Shown here: positions 11,042 to 22,663 of the stretch, one piece after another
How the letters are laid out: every line of letters starts with the position of its first letter
Numbering within the stretch: position 1 is the stretch's first letter
From: Bolinopsis microptera
Taxonomy: Eukaryota; Ctenophora; Tentaculata; Lobata; Bolinopsidae
DNA: 64,000 bases
Assembly: GCF_026151205.1 (NCBI RefSeq)
Contig: NC_087082.1
Coordinates: 8,502,901-8,566,900, forward strand
Reading direction: 5' to 3'
Program-made: the position numbers and the translations under genes
Notes under the pieces: model-generated
Seen by the model: only the letters and a program-made list of their open reading frames with translations
Databases searched by the model: none
What the model was told of the DNA's origin: nothing

Positions 11042-12304
11042 ATGAACGCAACGCAGAAGTACAACCCCCACGTTATAATGGACGAGATGGACTTATCTGG
11101 TGGACCCGCGGCAGACAAACTCCTGGGAGTTCTCCTCCTCCTGTTTGGACTTATTGGTACCCCTGGAAACATTCTAGCTTTAAGATACTTCCACTCCACT
11201 GGAAGGAAGGACTTGTCAGCTGTGTTGTATATGATAAACTGTTTTTGTGATTTTTTGATTAGTTTGGGGCATTACCCGGCAACAATAGCACTTCTTAGGG
11301 GTCGAATCCCAGGAATTTTCAATAATCTTATCTTTTGTGGTTTTTGGAATGTTGTTTTCTTTTTCTTGCAGAAATTCACCATTTTCACGGTCATGCTGCT
11401 GAGTGTATCAAGGACTGTTGCCATCGTACTACCATTCTACAAAGTCAACAAGTTCTGGGCATTGTTGAGTCTAGGGAGCTATGCAATAATGTTGCTAGTA
11501 ATAGAGATAACAGGAGCAATCTTCAAAGCAAGGTTTATCTACCTTTCCGTGGGACCATTCTGTCTCCTCCAGCCTGATGCAGATATATTGGAAAGAGTCA
11601 CGATCAGGTTGGTCCTGCTCGTCGCAGTCCCTTCAATCATCACCTTCATAAGCTTCGTCGTCTCAGTCATTCGACTTACTTGTCAGGATAAAATAAGAGG
11701 AGCTCAAAACCAGAAGAAGGAGGCATCCAACACAATCGCTATCTTCACAGGTTGTTTCATCTTCTGCAACATGCCCTACTGCATCATGCTTACCCTGGAG
11801 AATGTTAGAGTCCATTCTCATCTACCATACCCTGGACCGTACTTAAAGAACAGGGTGATGTTCTGGTACGCATGGCCAGTGTCCTGTGTGGCGTTCATCG
11901 TGCTCAATTCTGCCATCAACCCCGTCCTATACTACATGAGAATGACTGGTTTCAAGAAATGGAGCAAGGAGGGGAGGAAAAGCATATTAAAGCTTCAATC
12001 AACATCGTCCAGCATCGTTGCCACATTTATCACCGTAAAGGAGCGTGATAGTCGCCATGGTCGCCATAGCATGAACACTATCGACAGAAGCGCTATCTCT
12101 AGCCAGCCGAGCCAGGAAACCTTGGTCAGTGGCGACAGGATACCCAGGTCTAACAAGCGGAGATGGCACAGCACAGGAATTATCGATAGGACCAAGTTGA
12201 AAAGTAAACAGGAGAGCTCGAGCAATATCGACTCAATCAGCATGCGAAACAATCGAGAAGAAAACAGTGTGAGCAACATCGTCAAAAACAGAGTCGCCCA
12301 GTAG
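11042..12304 (+). CDS. Intact intronless class A (rhodopsin-like) orphan GPCR
   Basis: 420 residues, seven predicted helices. TM1 carries the conserved Asn (LIGTPGNILALRYF); TM3 starts near a Cys (LIFCGFW) that can pair with the Cys of extracellular loop 2 (VGPFCLLQP). The TM3 end is SVSRTVAIVLPF, so the DRY motif is SRT: Arg kept, acidic residue and Tyr lost. TM7 has the canonical NSAINPVLYY. TM6 has FIFCNMPYC in place of the usual CWxP. The tail of about 100 residues is Ser/Arg-rich with many possible kinase sites. The start is the first ATG, giving a short extracellular tail with an Asn-glycosylation site (NAT). Function: plasma-membrane G-protein-coupled receptor, ligand not predictable. 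Confidence 0.9.
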   Translation: MNATQKYNPHVIMDEMDLSGGPAADKLLGVLLLLFGLIGTPGNILALRYFHSTGRKDLSAVLYMINCFCDFLISLGHYPATIALLRGRIPGIFNNLIFCGFWNVVFFFLQKFTIFTVMLLSVSRTVAIVLPFYKVNKFWALLSLGSYAIMLLVIEITGAIFKARFIYLSVGPFCLLQPDADILERVTIRLVLLVAVPSIITFISFVVSVIRLTCQDKIRGAQNQKKEASNTIAIFTGCFIFCNMPYCIMLTLENVRVHSHLPYPGPYLKNRVMFWYAWPVSCVAFIVLNSAINPVLYYMRMTGFKKWSKEGRKSILKLQSTSSSIVATFITVKERDSRHGRHSMNTIDRSAISSQPSQETLVSGDRIPRSNKRRWHSTGIIDRTKLKSKQESSSNIDSISMRNNREENSVSNIVKNRVAQ

Positions 12305-12777
12305 CAGATTTAGAAACTGAGAAAAAATGTCTTATCGAAAGGACTAAGGACGTTACTTTAAGTCAAGTTATGTCAGCACTAAGCAGCTTGATATCTGAGG
12401 TAAATTTTCCAACAGAAATAAGAAAATACCCAGCTCAGGGACCTTCTCTGCGTGTCCTCCTGAATGAGCAGTGCGAGACTGATTGTAGCATACTTGGATC
12501 CTTTGAAGAGACCTGCTACGAAGTCATTTTGGCCATATGGAAGGTTAAAAGTGCAATAATGAACCTTGCTCGAACCCCTAGTGGTTCTTCGGACATTACT
12601 TTGATGAATATGGTACGAGGATGAAACATTGGGACAATTATTGTGCTGTAAGAGTAGTTAATTTGTGTGTTTTTACTTCTGTTTGTGTAATGATCCCTTC
12701 ACGTGTGATAAATCTGGTAAAGATTCTGTACATTTTCAGTAGAAATACGTTTTTGTTGTGTACAAAAGTAGATCACA

Positions 12778-12783
12778 AATAAA
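12778..12783 (+). promoter_or_regulatory. Polyadenylation signal AATAAA downstream of the GPCR
   Basis: First AATAAA after the receptor stop (470 bp downstream). It lies only 34 bp from the last recognised exon of the antisense PX-SH3 gene. Confidence 0.45.
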
Positions 12784-12816
12784 AAAGAAATATCCAATAT
12801 TAAAACTGTCACAAAC

Positions 12817-14610
12817 CTGATTCACTTTTTTCCACGACCTCAACGATTTCACCAGCAATAAGTTTGACACTTTTCTTGTCTTTCGGGTTGAAATCTTCTA
12901 TAGCCTCAAATTCCTGCCGGAATGAGTAAATTTAATAAATATGCATGGTTAAAACGATAGAAAACATTTTTCAAACGTGAATTAAAAAAATGTTGTGCCA
13001 TATTTATTATCATATATATTCCCTACCTCAAGCGCAACTGGGCCCCCTATCTCCTCAGCAGCGTTCTTAGTGTCGGCGTCATCACTGAGGGAATGTTAAT
13101 AAGCACAAAAGTTCATATGATATAAGTAAAGAAAAAACCTTCAGTCTGACCGATTCAGTAAAAGGTTTTCATAGGGACACTACGTCAAAAAAAAACTTCA
13201 ATTAATGTAATAATGGTAAAACTTAAAGTAGTGGGAAAAAACCACAATTATTGACCCTTACTCTGCGCTCTTCATGAAAAGAAGATCATCATCGTTAACA
13301 GTGAAGAACTCCTCCATGATCTCACAAGAAATATACTTCACGTCCAGTTTCATCAGGGCCTCCAAGTATTCTCTCAGAGATGACATACGCTCTTCTGCCA
13401 CCTTAGCAGTCGTCCGACTGATAGCACTACCCTCTGAGAATCGGTGTGTTTTTAATACAAGAATAATCATATATTGTGTTATGTGCTTGTATGGACTAGC
13501 TGATAATCAGAACGATATTATCATCGCTTCGGGCGTGCCCATTGCTGGATTATGAATAACAGAAGAGTAAACAATTATTCTTCAACTAAAAAGTTCCGTT
13601 TTGACTAGCTCACTCGGGAGGGGTGGTAACAATCTCGGTTTAGAACTTATCAGTTCCCTGTAGGCTTCTATCATGTCACACTGAGAAGTAAGTATTGGAG
13701 GAATTTAAAATAACTGTTGCTGGGCAATGATAAAACAGGGTTTCAAGATAAAATTCATTATGAGTTTTATGTTGACTGATTGAGGAGTACTACCCGGAGG
13801 CATTACTTGGCACTAACGCCTTAAAATCTTAAATTACAATCAAATATTAATATATGCACACATGTATAAATATATCCAATACAATAACGCTATTATCAAA
13901 ATTAAATAGTACTATTAACAATTTTTTTTAATAAGACTTATCTCTTGTAGCAATAGTATTGTAAAAATGCTATTAAACATGTTCTACTGTTATTGATGTT
14001 AACTAGGACAATTATTTCTGATTTAATATAGTTGACATAAGCTGTCTGATTGTAACCAGTCCTTTCATCGAAAGGCAATTTCATCCTATTGTATACAAAA
14101 TTAAAGAACTGCAATTCGAAGTCCTCACATGCATTTGGAAGAACTCTGAGTAACGTCTGTAAATCACTGAGACACTTTTATTCTTCCTTGTTAACCGCAT
14201 AACGTACACCTGAATTGATAAAGAGTGAAACTTCAGTGTGGAATTGTGGGGGGAGGGGTGGGGGCTGCCAAATCCACTTCTTCAATAAGACGCAGTGTTT
14301 TCTCTGACTCCACCGTAACTTATACTAAGGAGGTGGTTACCAAGGGTCAGATCTATAAGATTGGCATGATGGTAGACAAATGACTGAATACCATTGCTAC
14401 TTAACAACTCTAGATAGGTAGGTACCTTATAATTGGCATCATAGCTATGTCTAACATTACAATTCTGATAACCACAAGTATTTAAAGTAAAAAACGGACA
14501 ACAAACTGATTTCAAAATACACTTACATAATACTTGTCTGGATTCCGTATTTTCTTAGTAGCAACTATAGCAGCAGTCACTACAGAGTTCTTCTCCTCTG
14601 GTTCACCCAT
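12817..14610 (-). CDS. PX-SH3 domain protein (p47phox/NOXO1/SH3PXD2-like), 3' end not found
   Basis: Six minus-strand exons with matching GT-AG sites and phases: 14527-14610, 14129-14209, 13614-13680, 13262-13433, 13027-13084, 12817-12913. The product begins MGEPEEKNSVVTAAIVATKK. It builds a full PX domain: IRNPDKYYVYVMRL, the phosphoinositide-binding VIYRRYSEFF, the Pro-rich loop LLPPLPK, the helix EERMSSLREYLEAL and the terminal IMEEFFTV. A short acidic linker follows, then the first half of an SH3 domain (EFEAIEDFNP, IAGEIVEVVEKSES). PX-SH3 order is that of NADPH-oxidase organisers and Tks adaptors, which bind membrane lipids and proline-rich partners. The SH3 stops at a donor site at 12816; reading through gives only two residues and a stop. 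The remaining SH3 exons were not found, and the GPCR at 11042-12304 lies on the other strand just beyond. Confidence 0.85.
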
Positions 14611-15623
14611 ATTCCTACACCTACAGAGATATTACAGACAAAAGAGTTTTTATCTATTTCTCCTCATCAGATTCAGGGAATAATTTGAAGTTTTGTGCCA
14701 AATTGTTTTCTCTATCATTAGCATACCGATTCTAGCCTTCTTCAAATCTTCATGTTCGCAACTTTTTAGACACGATATACCTTCATTTTGATCAAATTAA
14801 AAAGCATCGTTTGTGATGGTTGTCTGATGTCTAGACTCTAGTGTCTACCTCATTTTACTGCTAGAGTCACCACCCAATTAAGGCAAAAATGGCATTATTC
14901 TATCGGATCAGTTACACGGGACCGAAAATGGAGTCGAGTTAGGCTAATCAATTGAAGAAAAATTCAGTTAAAACAAATTTGGGTCGAGGAAAGCTGATGT
15001 CTGAAAATATCCTACCGCAGTAGTATATATATATAATAGGACATATTCAAAATTTTCATTGCATCAAAGTTTTCTCCGGATATACTGCTTCCAGTACCTT
15101 GATGCCTGATGGGGACTTGCGTCGCTCTCACCGACCTCACTGATTGGTCACTGGTACAAATTTCAGTAAAAACCGCGAAATTTCGGTTAAGGGGACACAA
15201 GAAAAACTTCTTTTCAAAAATCTTCCAAAACCTCTTTTTATATTCTGATAATTTTTCGTTTATCAAAGCTTTTTTGGGAATAGGACTTTGGGTAACTCAA
15301 TCGTGTCTTGTGGCATCCTTAGTGACCTTGTAAAATGGTCATTGAAGAGAAATTCAGTCAAAACAGTGAAATTTGGGTCGCGGAAAGCTGAAATTTGAAA
15401 ATGTCCCTCCAGTTGGAGACAAGGATATTACTTGAACCAAATAAAATTGTTGGGAGAGATTTACTGGGCCGCGCTCAGCCTGTCATTCCGCCTAATCTCT
15501 ATTTATGAACATAATAGCCTGAGATCCCCAGGTAAGGAGAGATAAGGTGTTTTTATTAAGGATTGTACCGTCTTGTTTTTTTATATATCCTGTCATCACT
15601 CCTGGAGTAATGGATATTGTATG
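14611..15623. other. Non-coding upstream of the PX-SH3 gene
   Basis: No exon recognised. Short duplicated pieces occur: a tcagt(t/c)aaaac...aatttgggtcg(a/c)gg block appears near 14960 and 15355. The promoter of the PX-SH3 gene should lie at the left end of this stretch; no core element could be assigned. Confidence 0.4.
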
Positions 15624-15629
15624 TTTATT
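15624..15629 (-). promoter_or_regulatory. Polyadenylation signal for the acidic terminal exon
   Basis: AATAAA on the minus strand, about 55 bp after the stop codon at 15683-15685. Confidence 0.55.
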
Positions 15630-15682
15630 TCAATAAATATAATAATCAGTAAATTAGAATAGAAACTTGTCTTCTTTTCAGC

Positions 15683-15841
15683 TCACTCTTCTGAAACCTC
15701 TTCCTCTACATTCTCAACCTCATCTCCAACTTCCTCATCTTCATCATCAACATCATCACCCCTGTCTTCATCGCTGGTGGTGTGTGCGAGATTTAGGTCC
15801 AGTTCATCAACAGGTATTGCTTTCTCATAATACCGTCCTGG
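15683..15841 (-). CDS. Terminal exon of a minus-strand gene, acidic C-terminus
   Basis: An acceptor (attag at 15842-15846, minus) opens 52 codons in frame: PGRYYEKAIPVDELDLNLAH, then a tail in which about two thirds of residues are Asp or Glu, ending VEEEVSEE and a stop. An AATAAA follows. The earlier exons, upstream on the minus strand, were not recognised, and the intron would contain the whole 91-bp satellite array. The same stretch has AG and GT sites on the plus strand and could be read there as a Ser-rich exon. The minus reading is preferred because of the stop plus poly(A) signal and the non-repetitive start. Protein family not recognised. Confidence 0.5.
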   Translation of the reverse strand, partial: PGRYYEKAIPVDELDLNLAHTTSDEDRGDDVDDEDEEVGDEVENVEEEVSEE

Positions 15842-18800
15842 CTAATATTAAATACTAGTGGACTCTATGCAGCTCTTCCAGCACCCCTAATTTTACTGAT
15901 CTGGAGGTCACATTTTATTGGGCCAGTACAGGCTAATATTAAATACTAGTGGACTCTATGCAGCTCTTCCAGCACCCCTAATTTTACTGATCTGGAGGTC
16001 ACATTTTATTGGGCCAGTACAGGCTAATATTAAATACTAGTGGACTCTATGCAGCTCTTCCAGCACCCCTAATTTTACTGATCTGGAGGTCACATTTTAT
16101 TGGGCCAGTACAGGCTAATATTAAATACTAGTGGACTCTATGCAGCTCTTCCAGCACCCCTAATTTTACTGATCTGGAGGTCACATTTTATTGGGCCAGT
16201 ACAGGCTAATATTAAATACTAGTGGACTCTATGCAGCTCTTCCAGCACCCCTAATTTTACTGATCTGGAGGTCACATTTTATTGGGCCAGTACAGGCTAA
16301 TATTAAATACTAGTGGACTCTATGCAGCTCTTCCAGCACCCCTAATTTTACTGATCTGGAGGTCACATTTTATTGGGCCAGTACAGGCTAATATTAAATA
16401 CTAGTGGACTCTATGCAGCTCTTCCAGCACCCCTAATTTTACTGATCTGGAGGTCACATTTTATTGGGCCAGTACAGGCTAATATTAAATACTAGTGGAC
16501 TCTATGCAGCTCTTCCAGCACCCCTAATTTTACTGATCTGGAGGTCACATTTTATTGGGCCAGTACAGGCTAATATTAAATACTAGTGGACTCTATGCAG
16601 CTCTTCCAGCACCCCTAATTTTACTGATCTGGAGGTCACATTTTATTGGGCCAGTACAGGCTAATATTAAATACTAGTGGACTCTATGCAGCTCTTCCAG
16701 CACCCCTAATTTTACTGATCTGGAGGTCACATTTTATTGGGCCAGTACAGGCTAATATTAAATACTAGTGGACTCTATGCAGCTCTTCCAGCACCCCTAA
16801 TTTTACTGATCTGGAGGTCACATTTTATTGGGCCAGTACAGGCTAATATTAAATACTAGTGGACTCTATGCAGCTCTTCCAGCACCCCTAATTTTACTGA
16901 TCTGGAGGTCACATTTTATTGGGCCAGTACAGGCTAATATTAAATACTAGTGGACTCTATGCAGCTCTTCCAGCACCCCTAATTTTACTGATCTGGAGGT
17001 CACATTTTATTGGGCCAGTACAGGCTAATATTAAATACTAGTGGACTCTATGCAGCTCTTCCAGCACCCCTAATTTTACTGATCTGGAGGTCACATTTTA
17101 TTGGGCCAGTACAGGCTAATATTAAATACTAGTGGACTCTATGCAGCTCTTCCAGCACCCCTAATTTTACTGATCTGGAGGTCACATTTTATTGGGCCAG
17201 TACAGGCTAATATTAAATACTAGTGGACTCTATGCAGCTCTTCCAGCACCCCTAATTTTACTGATCTGGAGGTCACATTTTATTGGGCCAGTACAGGCTA
17301 ATATTAAATACTAGTGGACTCTATGCAGCTCTTCCAGCACCCCTAATTTTACTGATCTGGAGGTCACATTTTATTGGGCCAGTACAGGCTAATATTAAAT
17401 ACTAGTGGACTCTATGCAGCTCTTCCAGCACCCCTAATTTTACTGATCTGGAGGTCACATTTTATTGGGCCAGTACAGGCTAATATTAAATACTAGTGGA
17501 CTCTATGCAGCTCTTCCAGCACCCCTAATTTTACTGATCTGGAGGTCACATTTTATTGGGCCAGTACAGGCTAATATTAAATACTAGTGGACTCTATGCA
17601 GCTCTTCCAGCACCCCTAATTTTACTGATCTGGAGGTCACATTTTATTGGGCCAGTACAGGCTAATATTAAATACTAGTGGACTCTATGCAGCTCTTCCA
17701 GCACCCCTAATTTTACTGATCTGGAGGTCACATTTTATTGGGCCAGTACAGGCTAATATTAAATACTAGTGGACTCTATGCAGCTCTTCCAGCACCCCTA
17801 ATTTTACTGATCTGGAGGTCACATTTTATTGGGCCAGTACAGGCTAATATTAAATACTAGTGGACTCTATGCAGCTCTTCCAGCACCCCTAATTTTACTG
17901 ATCTGGAGGTCACATTTTATTGGGCCAGTACAGGCTAATATTAAATACTAGTGGACTCTATGCAGCTCTTCCAGCACCCCTAATTTTACTGATCTGGAGG
18001 TCACATTTTATTGGGCCAGTACAGGCTAATATTAAATACTAGTGGACTCTATGCAGCTCTTCCAGCACCCCTAATTTTACTGATCTGGAGGTCACATTTT
18101 ATTGGGCCAGTACAGGCTAATATTAAATACTAGTGGACTCTATGCAGCTCTTCCAGCACCCCTAATTTTACTGATCTGGAGGTCACATTTTATTGGGCCA
18201 GTACAGGCTAATATTAAATACTAGTGGACTCTATGCAGCTCTTCCAGCACCCCTAATTTTACTGATCTGGAGGTCACATTTTATTGGGCCAGTACAGGCT
18301 AATATTAAATACTAGTGGACTCTATGCAGCTCTTCCAGCACCCCTAATTTTACTGATCTGGAGGTCACATTTTATTGGGCCAGTACAGGCTAATATTAAA
18401 TACTAGTGGACTCTATGCAGCTCTTCCAGCACCCCTAATTTTACTGATCTGGAGGTCACATTTTATTGGGCCAGTACAGGCTAATATTAAATACTAGTGG
18501 ACTCTATGCAGCTCTTCCAGCACCCCTAATTTTACTGATCTGGAGGTCACATTTTATTGGGCCAGTACAGGCTAATATTAAATACTAGTGGACTCTATGC
18601 AGCTCTTCCAGCACCCCTAATTTTACTGATCTGGAGGTCACATTTTATTGGGCCAGTACAGGCTAATATTAAATACTAGTGGACTCTATGCAGCTCTTCC
18701 AGCACCCCTAATTTTACTGATCTGGAGGTCACATTTTATTGGGCCAGTACAGGCTAATATTAAATACTAGTGGACTCTATGCAGCTCTTCCAGCACCCCT

Positions 18801-21800
18801 AATTTTACTGATCTGGAGGTCACATTTTATTGGGCCAGTACAGGCTAATATTAAATACTAGTGGACTCTATGCAGCTCTTCCAGCACCCCTAATTTTACT
18901 GATCTGGAGGTCACATTTTATTGGGCCAGTACAGGCTAATATTAAATACTAGTGGACTCTATGCAGCTCTTCCAGCACCCCTAATTTTACTGATCTGGAG
19001 GTCACATTTTATTGGGCCAGTACAGGCTAATATTAAATACTAGTGGACTCTATGCAGCTCTTCCAGCACCCCTAATTTTACTGATCTGGAGGTCACATTT
19101 TATTGGGCCAGTACAGGCTAATATTAAATACTAGTGGACTCTATGCAGCTCTTCCAGCACCCCTAATTTTACTGATCTGGAGGTCACATTTTATTGGGCC
19201 AGTACAGGCTAATATTAAATACTAGTGGACTCTATGCAGCTCTTCCAGCACCCCTAATTTTACTGATCTGGAGGTCACATTTTATTGGGCCAGTACAGGC
19301 TAATATTAAATACTAGTGGACTCTATGCAGCTCTTCCAGCACCCCTAATTTTACTGATCTGGAGGTCACATTTTATTGGGCCAGTACAGGCTAATATTAA
19401 ATACTAGTGGACTCTATGCAGCTCTTCCAGCACCCCTAATTTTACTGATCTGGAGGTCACATTTTATTGGGCCAGTACAGGCTAATATTAAATACTAGTG
19501 GACTCTATGCAGCTCTTCCAGCACCCCTAATTTTACTGATCTGGAGGTCACATTTTATTGGGCCAGTACAGGCTAATATTAAATACTAGTGGACTCTATG
19601 CAGCTCTTCCAGCACCCCTAATTTTACTGATCTGGAGGTCACATTTTATTGGGCCAGTACAGGCTAATATTAAATACTAGTGGACTCTATGCAGCTCTTC
19701 CAGCACCCCTAATTTTACTGATCTGGAGGTCACATTTTATTGGGCCAGTACAGGCTAATATTAAATACTAGTGGACTCTATGCAGCTCTTCCAGCACCCC
19801 TAATTTTACTGATCTGGAGGTCACATTTTATTGGGCCAGTACAGGCTAATATTAAATACTAGTGGACTCTATGCAGCTCTTCCAGCACCCCTAATTTTAC
19901 TGATCTGGAGGTCACATTTTATTGGGCCAGTACAGGCTAATATTAAATACTAGTGGACTCTATGCAGCTCTTCCAGCACCCCTAATTTTACTGATCTGGA
20001 GGTCACATTTTATTGGGCCAGTACAGGCTAATATTAAATACTAGTGGACTCTATGCAGCTCTTCCAGCACCCCTAATTTTACTGATCTGGAGGTCACATT
20101 TTATTGGGCCAGTACAGGCTAATATTAAATACTAGTGGACTCTATGCAGCTCTTCCAGCACCCCTAATTTTACTGATCTGGAGGTCACATTTTATTGGGC
20201 CAGTACAGGCTAATATTAAATACTAGTGGACTCTATGCAGCTCTTCCAGCACCCCTAATTTTACTGATCTGGAGGTCACATTTTATTGGGCCAGTACAGG
20301 CTAATATTAAATACTAGTGGACTCTATGCAGCTCTTCCAGCACCCCTAATTTTACTGATCTGGAGGTCACATTTTATTGGGCCAGTACAGGCTAATATTA
20401 AATACTAGTGGACTCTATGCAGCTCTTCCAGCACCCCTAATTTTACTGATCTGGAGGTCACATTTTATTGGGCCAGTACAGGCTAATATTAAATACTAGT
20501 GGACTCTATGCAGCTCTTCCAGCACCCCTAATTTTACTGATCTGGAGGTCACATTTTATTGGGCCAGTACAGGCTAATATTAAATACTAGTGGACTCTAT
20601 GCAGCTCTTCAGCACCCCTAATTTTACTGATCTGGAGGTCACATTTTATTGGGCCAGTACAGGCTAATATTAAATACTAGTGGACTCTATGCAGCTCTTC
20701 CAGCACCCCTAATTTTACTGATCTGGAGGTCACATTTTATTGGGCCAGTACAGGCTAATATTAAATACTAGTGGACTCTATGCAGCTCTTCCAGCACCCC
20801 TAATTTTACTGATCTGGAGGTCACATTTTATTGGGCCAGTACAGGCTAATATTAAATACTAGTGGACTCTATGCAGCTCTTCCAGCACCCCTAATTTTAC
20901 TGATCTGGAGGTCACATTTTATTGGGCCAGTACAGGCTAATATTAAATACTAGTGGACTCTATGCAGCTCTTCCAGCACCCCTAATTTTACTGATCTGGA
21001 GGTCACATTTTATTGGGCCAGTACAGGCTAATATTAAATACTAGTGGACTCTATGCAGCTCTTCCAGCACCCCTAATTTTACTGATCTGGAGGTCACATT
21101 TTATTGGGCCAGTACAGGCTAATATTAAATACTAGTGGACTCTATGCAGCTCTTCCAGCACCCCTAATTTTACTGATCTGGAGGTCACATTTTATTGGGC
21201 CAGTACAGGCTAATATTAAATACTAGTGGACTCTATGCAGCTCTTCCAGCACCCCTAATTTTACTGATCTGGAGGTCACATTTTATTGGGCCAGTACAGG
21301 CTAATATTAAATACTAGTGGACTCTATGCAGCTCTTCCAGCACCCCTAATTTTACTGATCTGGAGGTCACATTTTATTGGGCCAGTACAGGCTAATATTA
21401 AATACTAGTGGACTCTATGCAGCTCTTCCAGCACCCCTAATTTTACTGATCTGGAGGTCACATTTTATTGGGCCAGTACAGGCTAATATTAAATACTAGT
21501 GGACTCTATGCAGCTCTTCTAGCACCCCTAATTTTACTGATCTGGAGGTCACATTTTATTGGGCCAGTACAGGCTAATATTAAATACTAGTGGACTCTAT
21601 GCAGCTCTTCAGCACCCCTAATTTTACTGATCTGGAGGTCACATTTTATTGGGCCAGTACAGGCTAATATTAAATACTAGTGGACTCTATGCAGCTCTTC
21701 CAGCACCCCTAATTTTACTGATCTGGAGGTCACATTTTATTGGGCCAGTACAGGCTAATATTAAATACTAGTGGACTCTATGCAGCTCTTCCAGCACCCC

Positions 21801-22539
21801 TAATTTTACTGATCTGGAGGTCACATTTTATTGGGCCAGTACAGGCTAATATTAAATACTAGTGGACTCTATGCAGCTCTTCCAGCACCCCTAATTTTAC
21901 TGATCTGGAGGTCACATTTTATTGGGCCAGTACAGGCTAATATTAAATACTAGTGGACTCTATGCAGCTCTTCCAGCACCCCTAATTTTACTGATCTGGA
22001 GGTCACATTTTATTGGGCCAGTACAGGCTAATATTAAATACTAGTGGACTCTATGCAGCTCTTCCAGCACCCCTAATTTTACTGATCTGGAGGTCACATT
22101 TTATTGGGCCAGTACAGGCTAATATTAAATACTAGTGGACTCTATGCAGCTCTTCCAGCACCCCTAATTTTACTGATCTGGAGGTCACATTTTATTGGGC
22201 CAGTACAGGCTAATATTAAATACTAGTGGACTCTATGCAGCTCTTCCAGCACCCCTAATTTTACTGATCTGGAGGTCACATTTTATTGGGCCAGTACAGG
22301 CTAATATTAAATACTAGTGGACTCTATGCAGCTCTTCCAGCACCCCTAATTTTACTGATCTGGAGGTCACATTTTATTGGGCCAGTACAGGCTAATATTA
22401 AATACTAGTGGACTCTATGCAGCTCTTCCAGCACCCCTAATTTTACTGATCTGGAGGTCACATTTTATTGGGCCAGTACAGGCTAATATTAAATACTAGT
22501 GGACTCTATGCAGCTCTTCCAGTACCCCTAATTTTACTG
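15841..22539. repeat. 91-bp satellite array, about 73.6 copies, nearly identical
   Basis: The unit starts gctaatattaaatactagtg and ends ttattgggccagtacag. Starts recur at 15841, 15932 and so on to 22482. The 6,641 bp between first and last start equals 73 x 91 minus 2, and two units with a one-base deletion (cttcagcac for cttccagcac, near 20609 and 21609) account for the difference. Other variants seen are one C-to-T (cttctagcac, about 21519) and agtacccc in the last, partial unit. Such uniformity means very recent amplification or strong homogenisation. The unit is AT-rich with no coding potential in common with its neighbours. Confidence 0.97.
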
Positions 22540-22564
22540 TCAGTATTCCTAAATTTTGCAAAAC

Positions 22565-22630
22565 TGACATTGACATTAATTGACATTAATTGACATTAAT
22601 TGACATTAATTGACATTAATTGACATTAAT
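22565..22630. repeat. 10-bp tandem repeat (ttgacattaa)n
   Basis: Six to seven uninterrupted copies of tgacattaat, 26 bp after the 91-bp array ends and 33 bp before the first MULE-like exon. Confidence 0.95.
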
Positions 22631-22663
22631 TGACGTTGCATCCCCCCCTTTACAATTATTTAG

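Noticed and set aside
12370-12624. 84-codon frame after the intact GPCR
   Set aside because: Lies between the receptor stop and its poly(A) signal; no domain. Treated as 3' UTR.
15667-15858. Plus-strand exon with Ser-rich or His/Leu-rich product
   Set aside because: The same DNA gives a better minus-strand terminal exon with stop and AATAAA; the plus readings are low-complexity and do not join in phase to a plausible neighbour.
15841-22539. Possible CRISPR-like array
   Set aside because: Units are contiguous with no spacers; it is a plain satellite in animal DNA.
22571-22630. tgacattaat repeat as a transcription-factor array
   Set aside because: A simple 10-bp tandem repeat next to a satellite; no further evidence.
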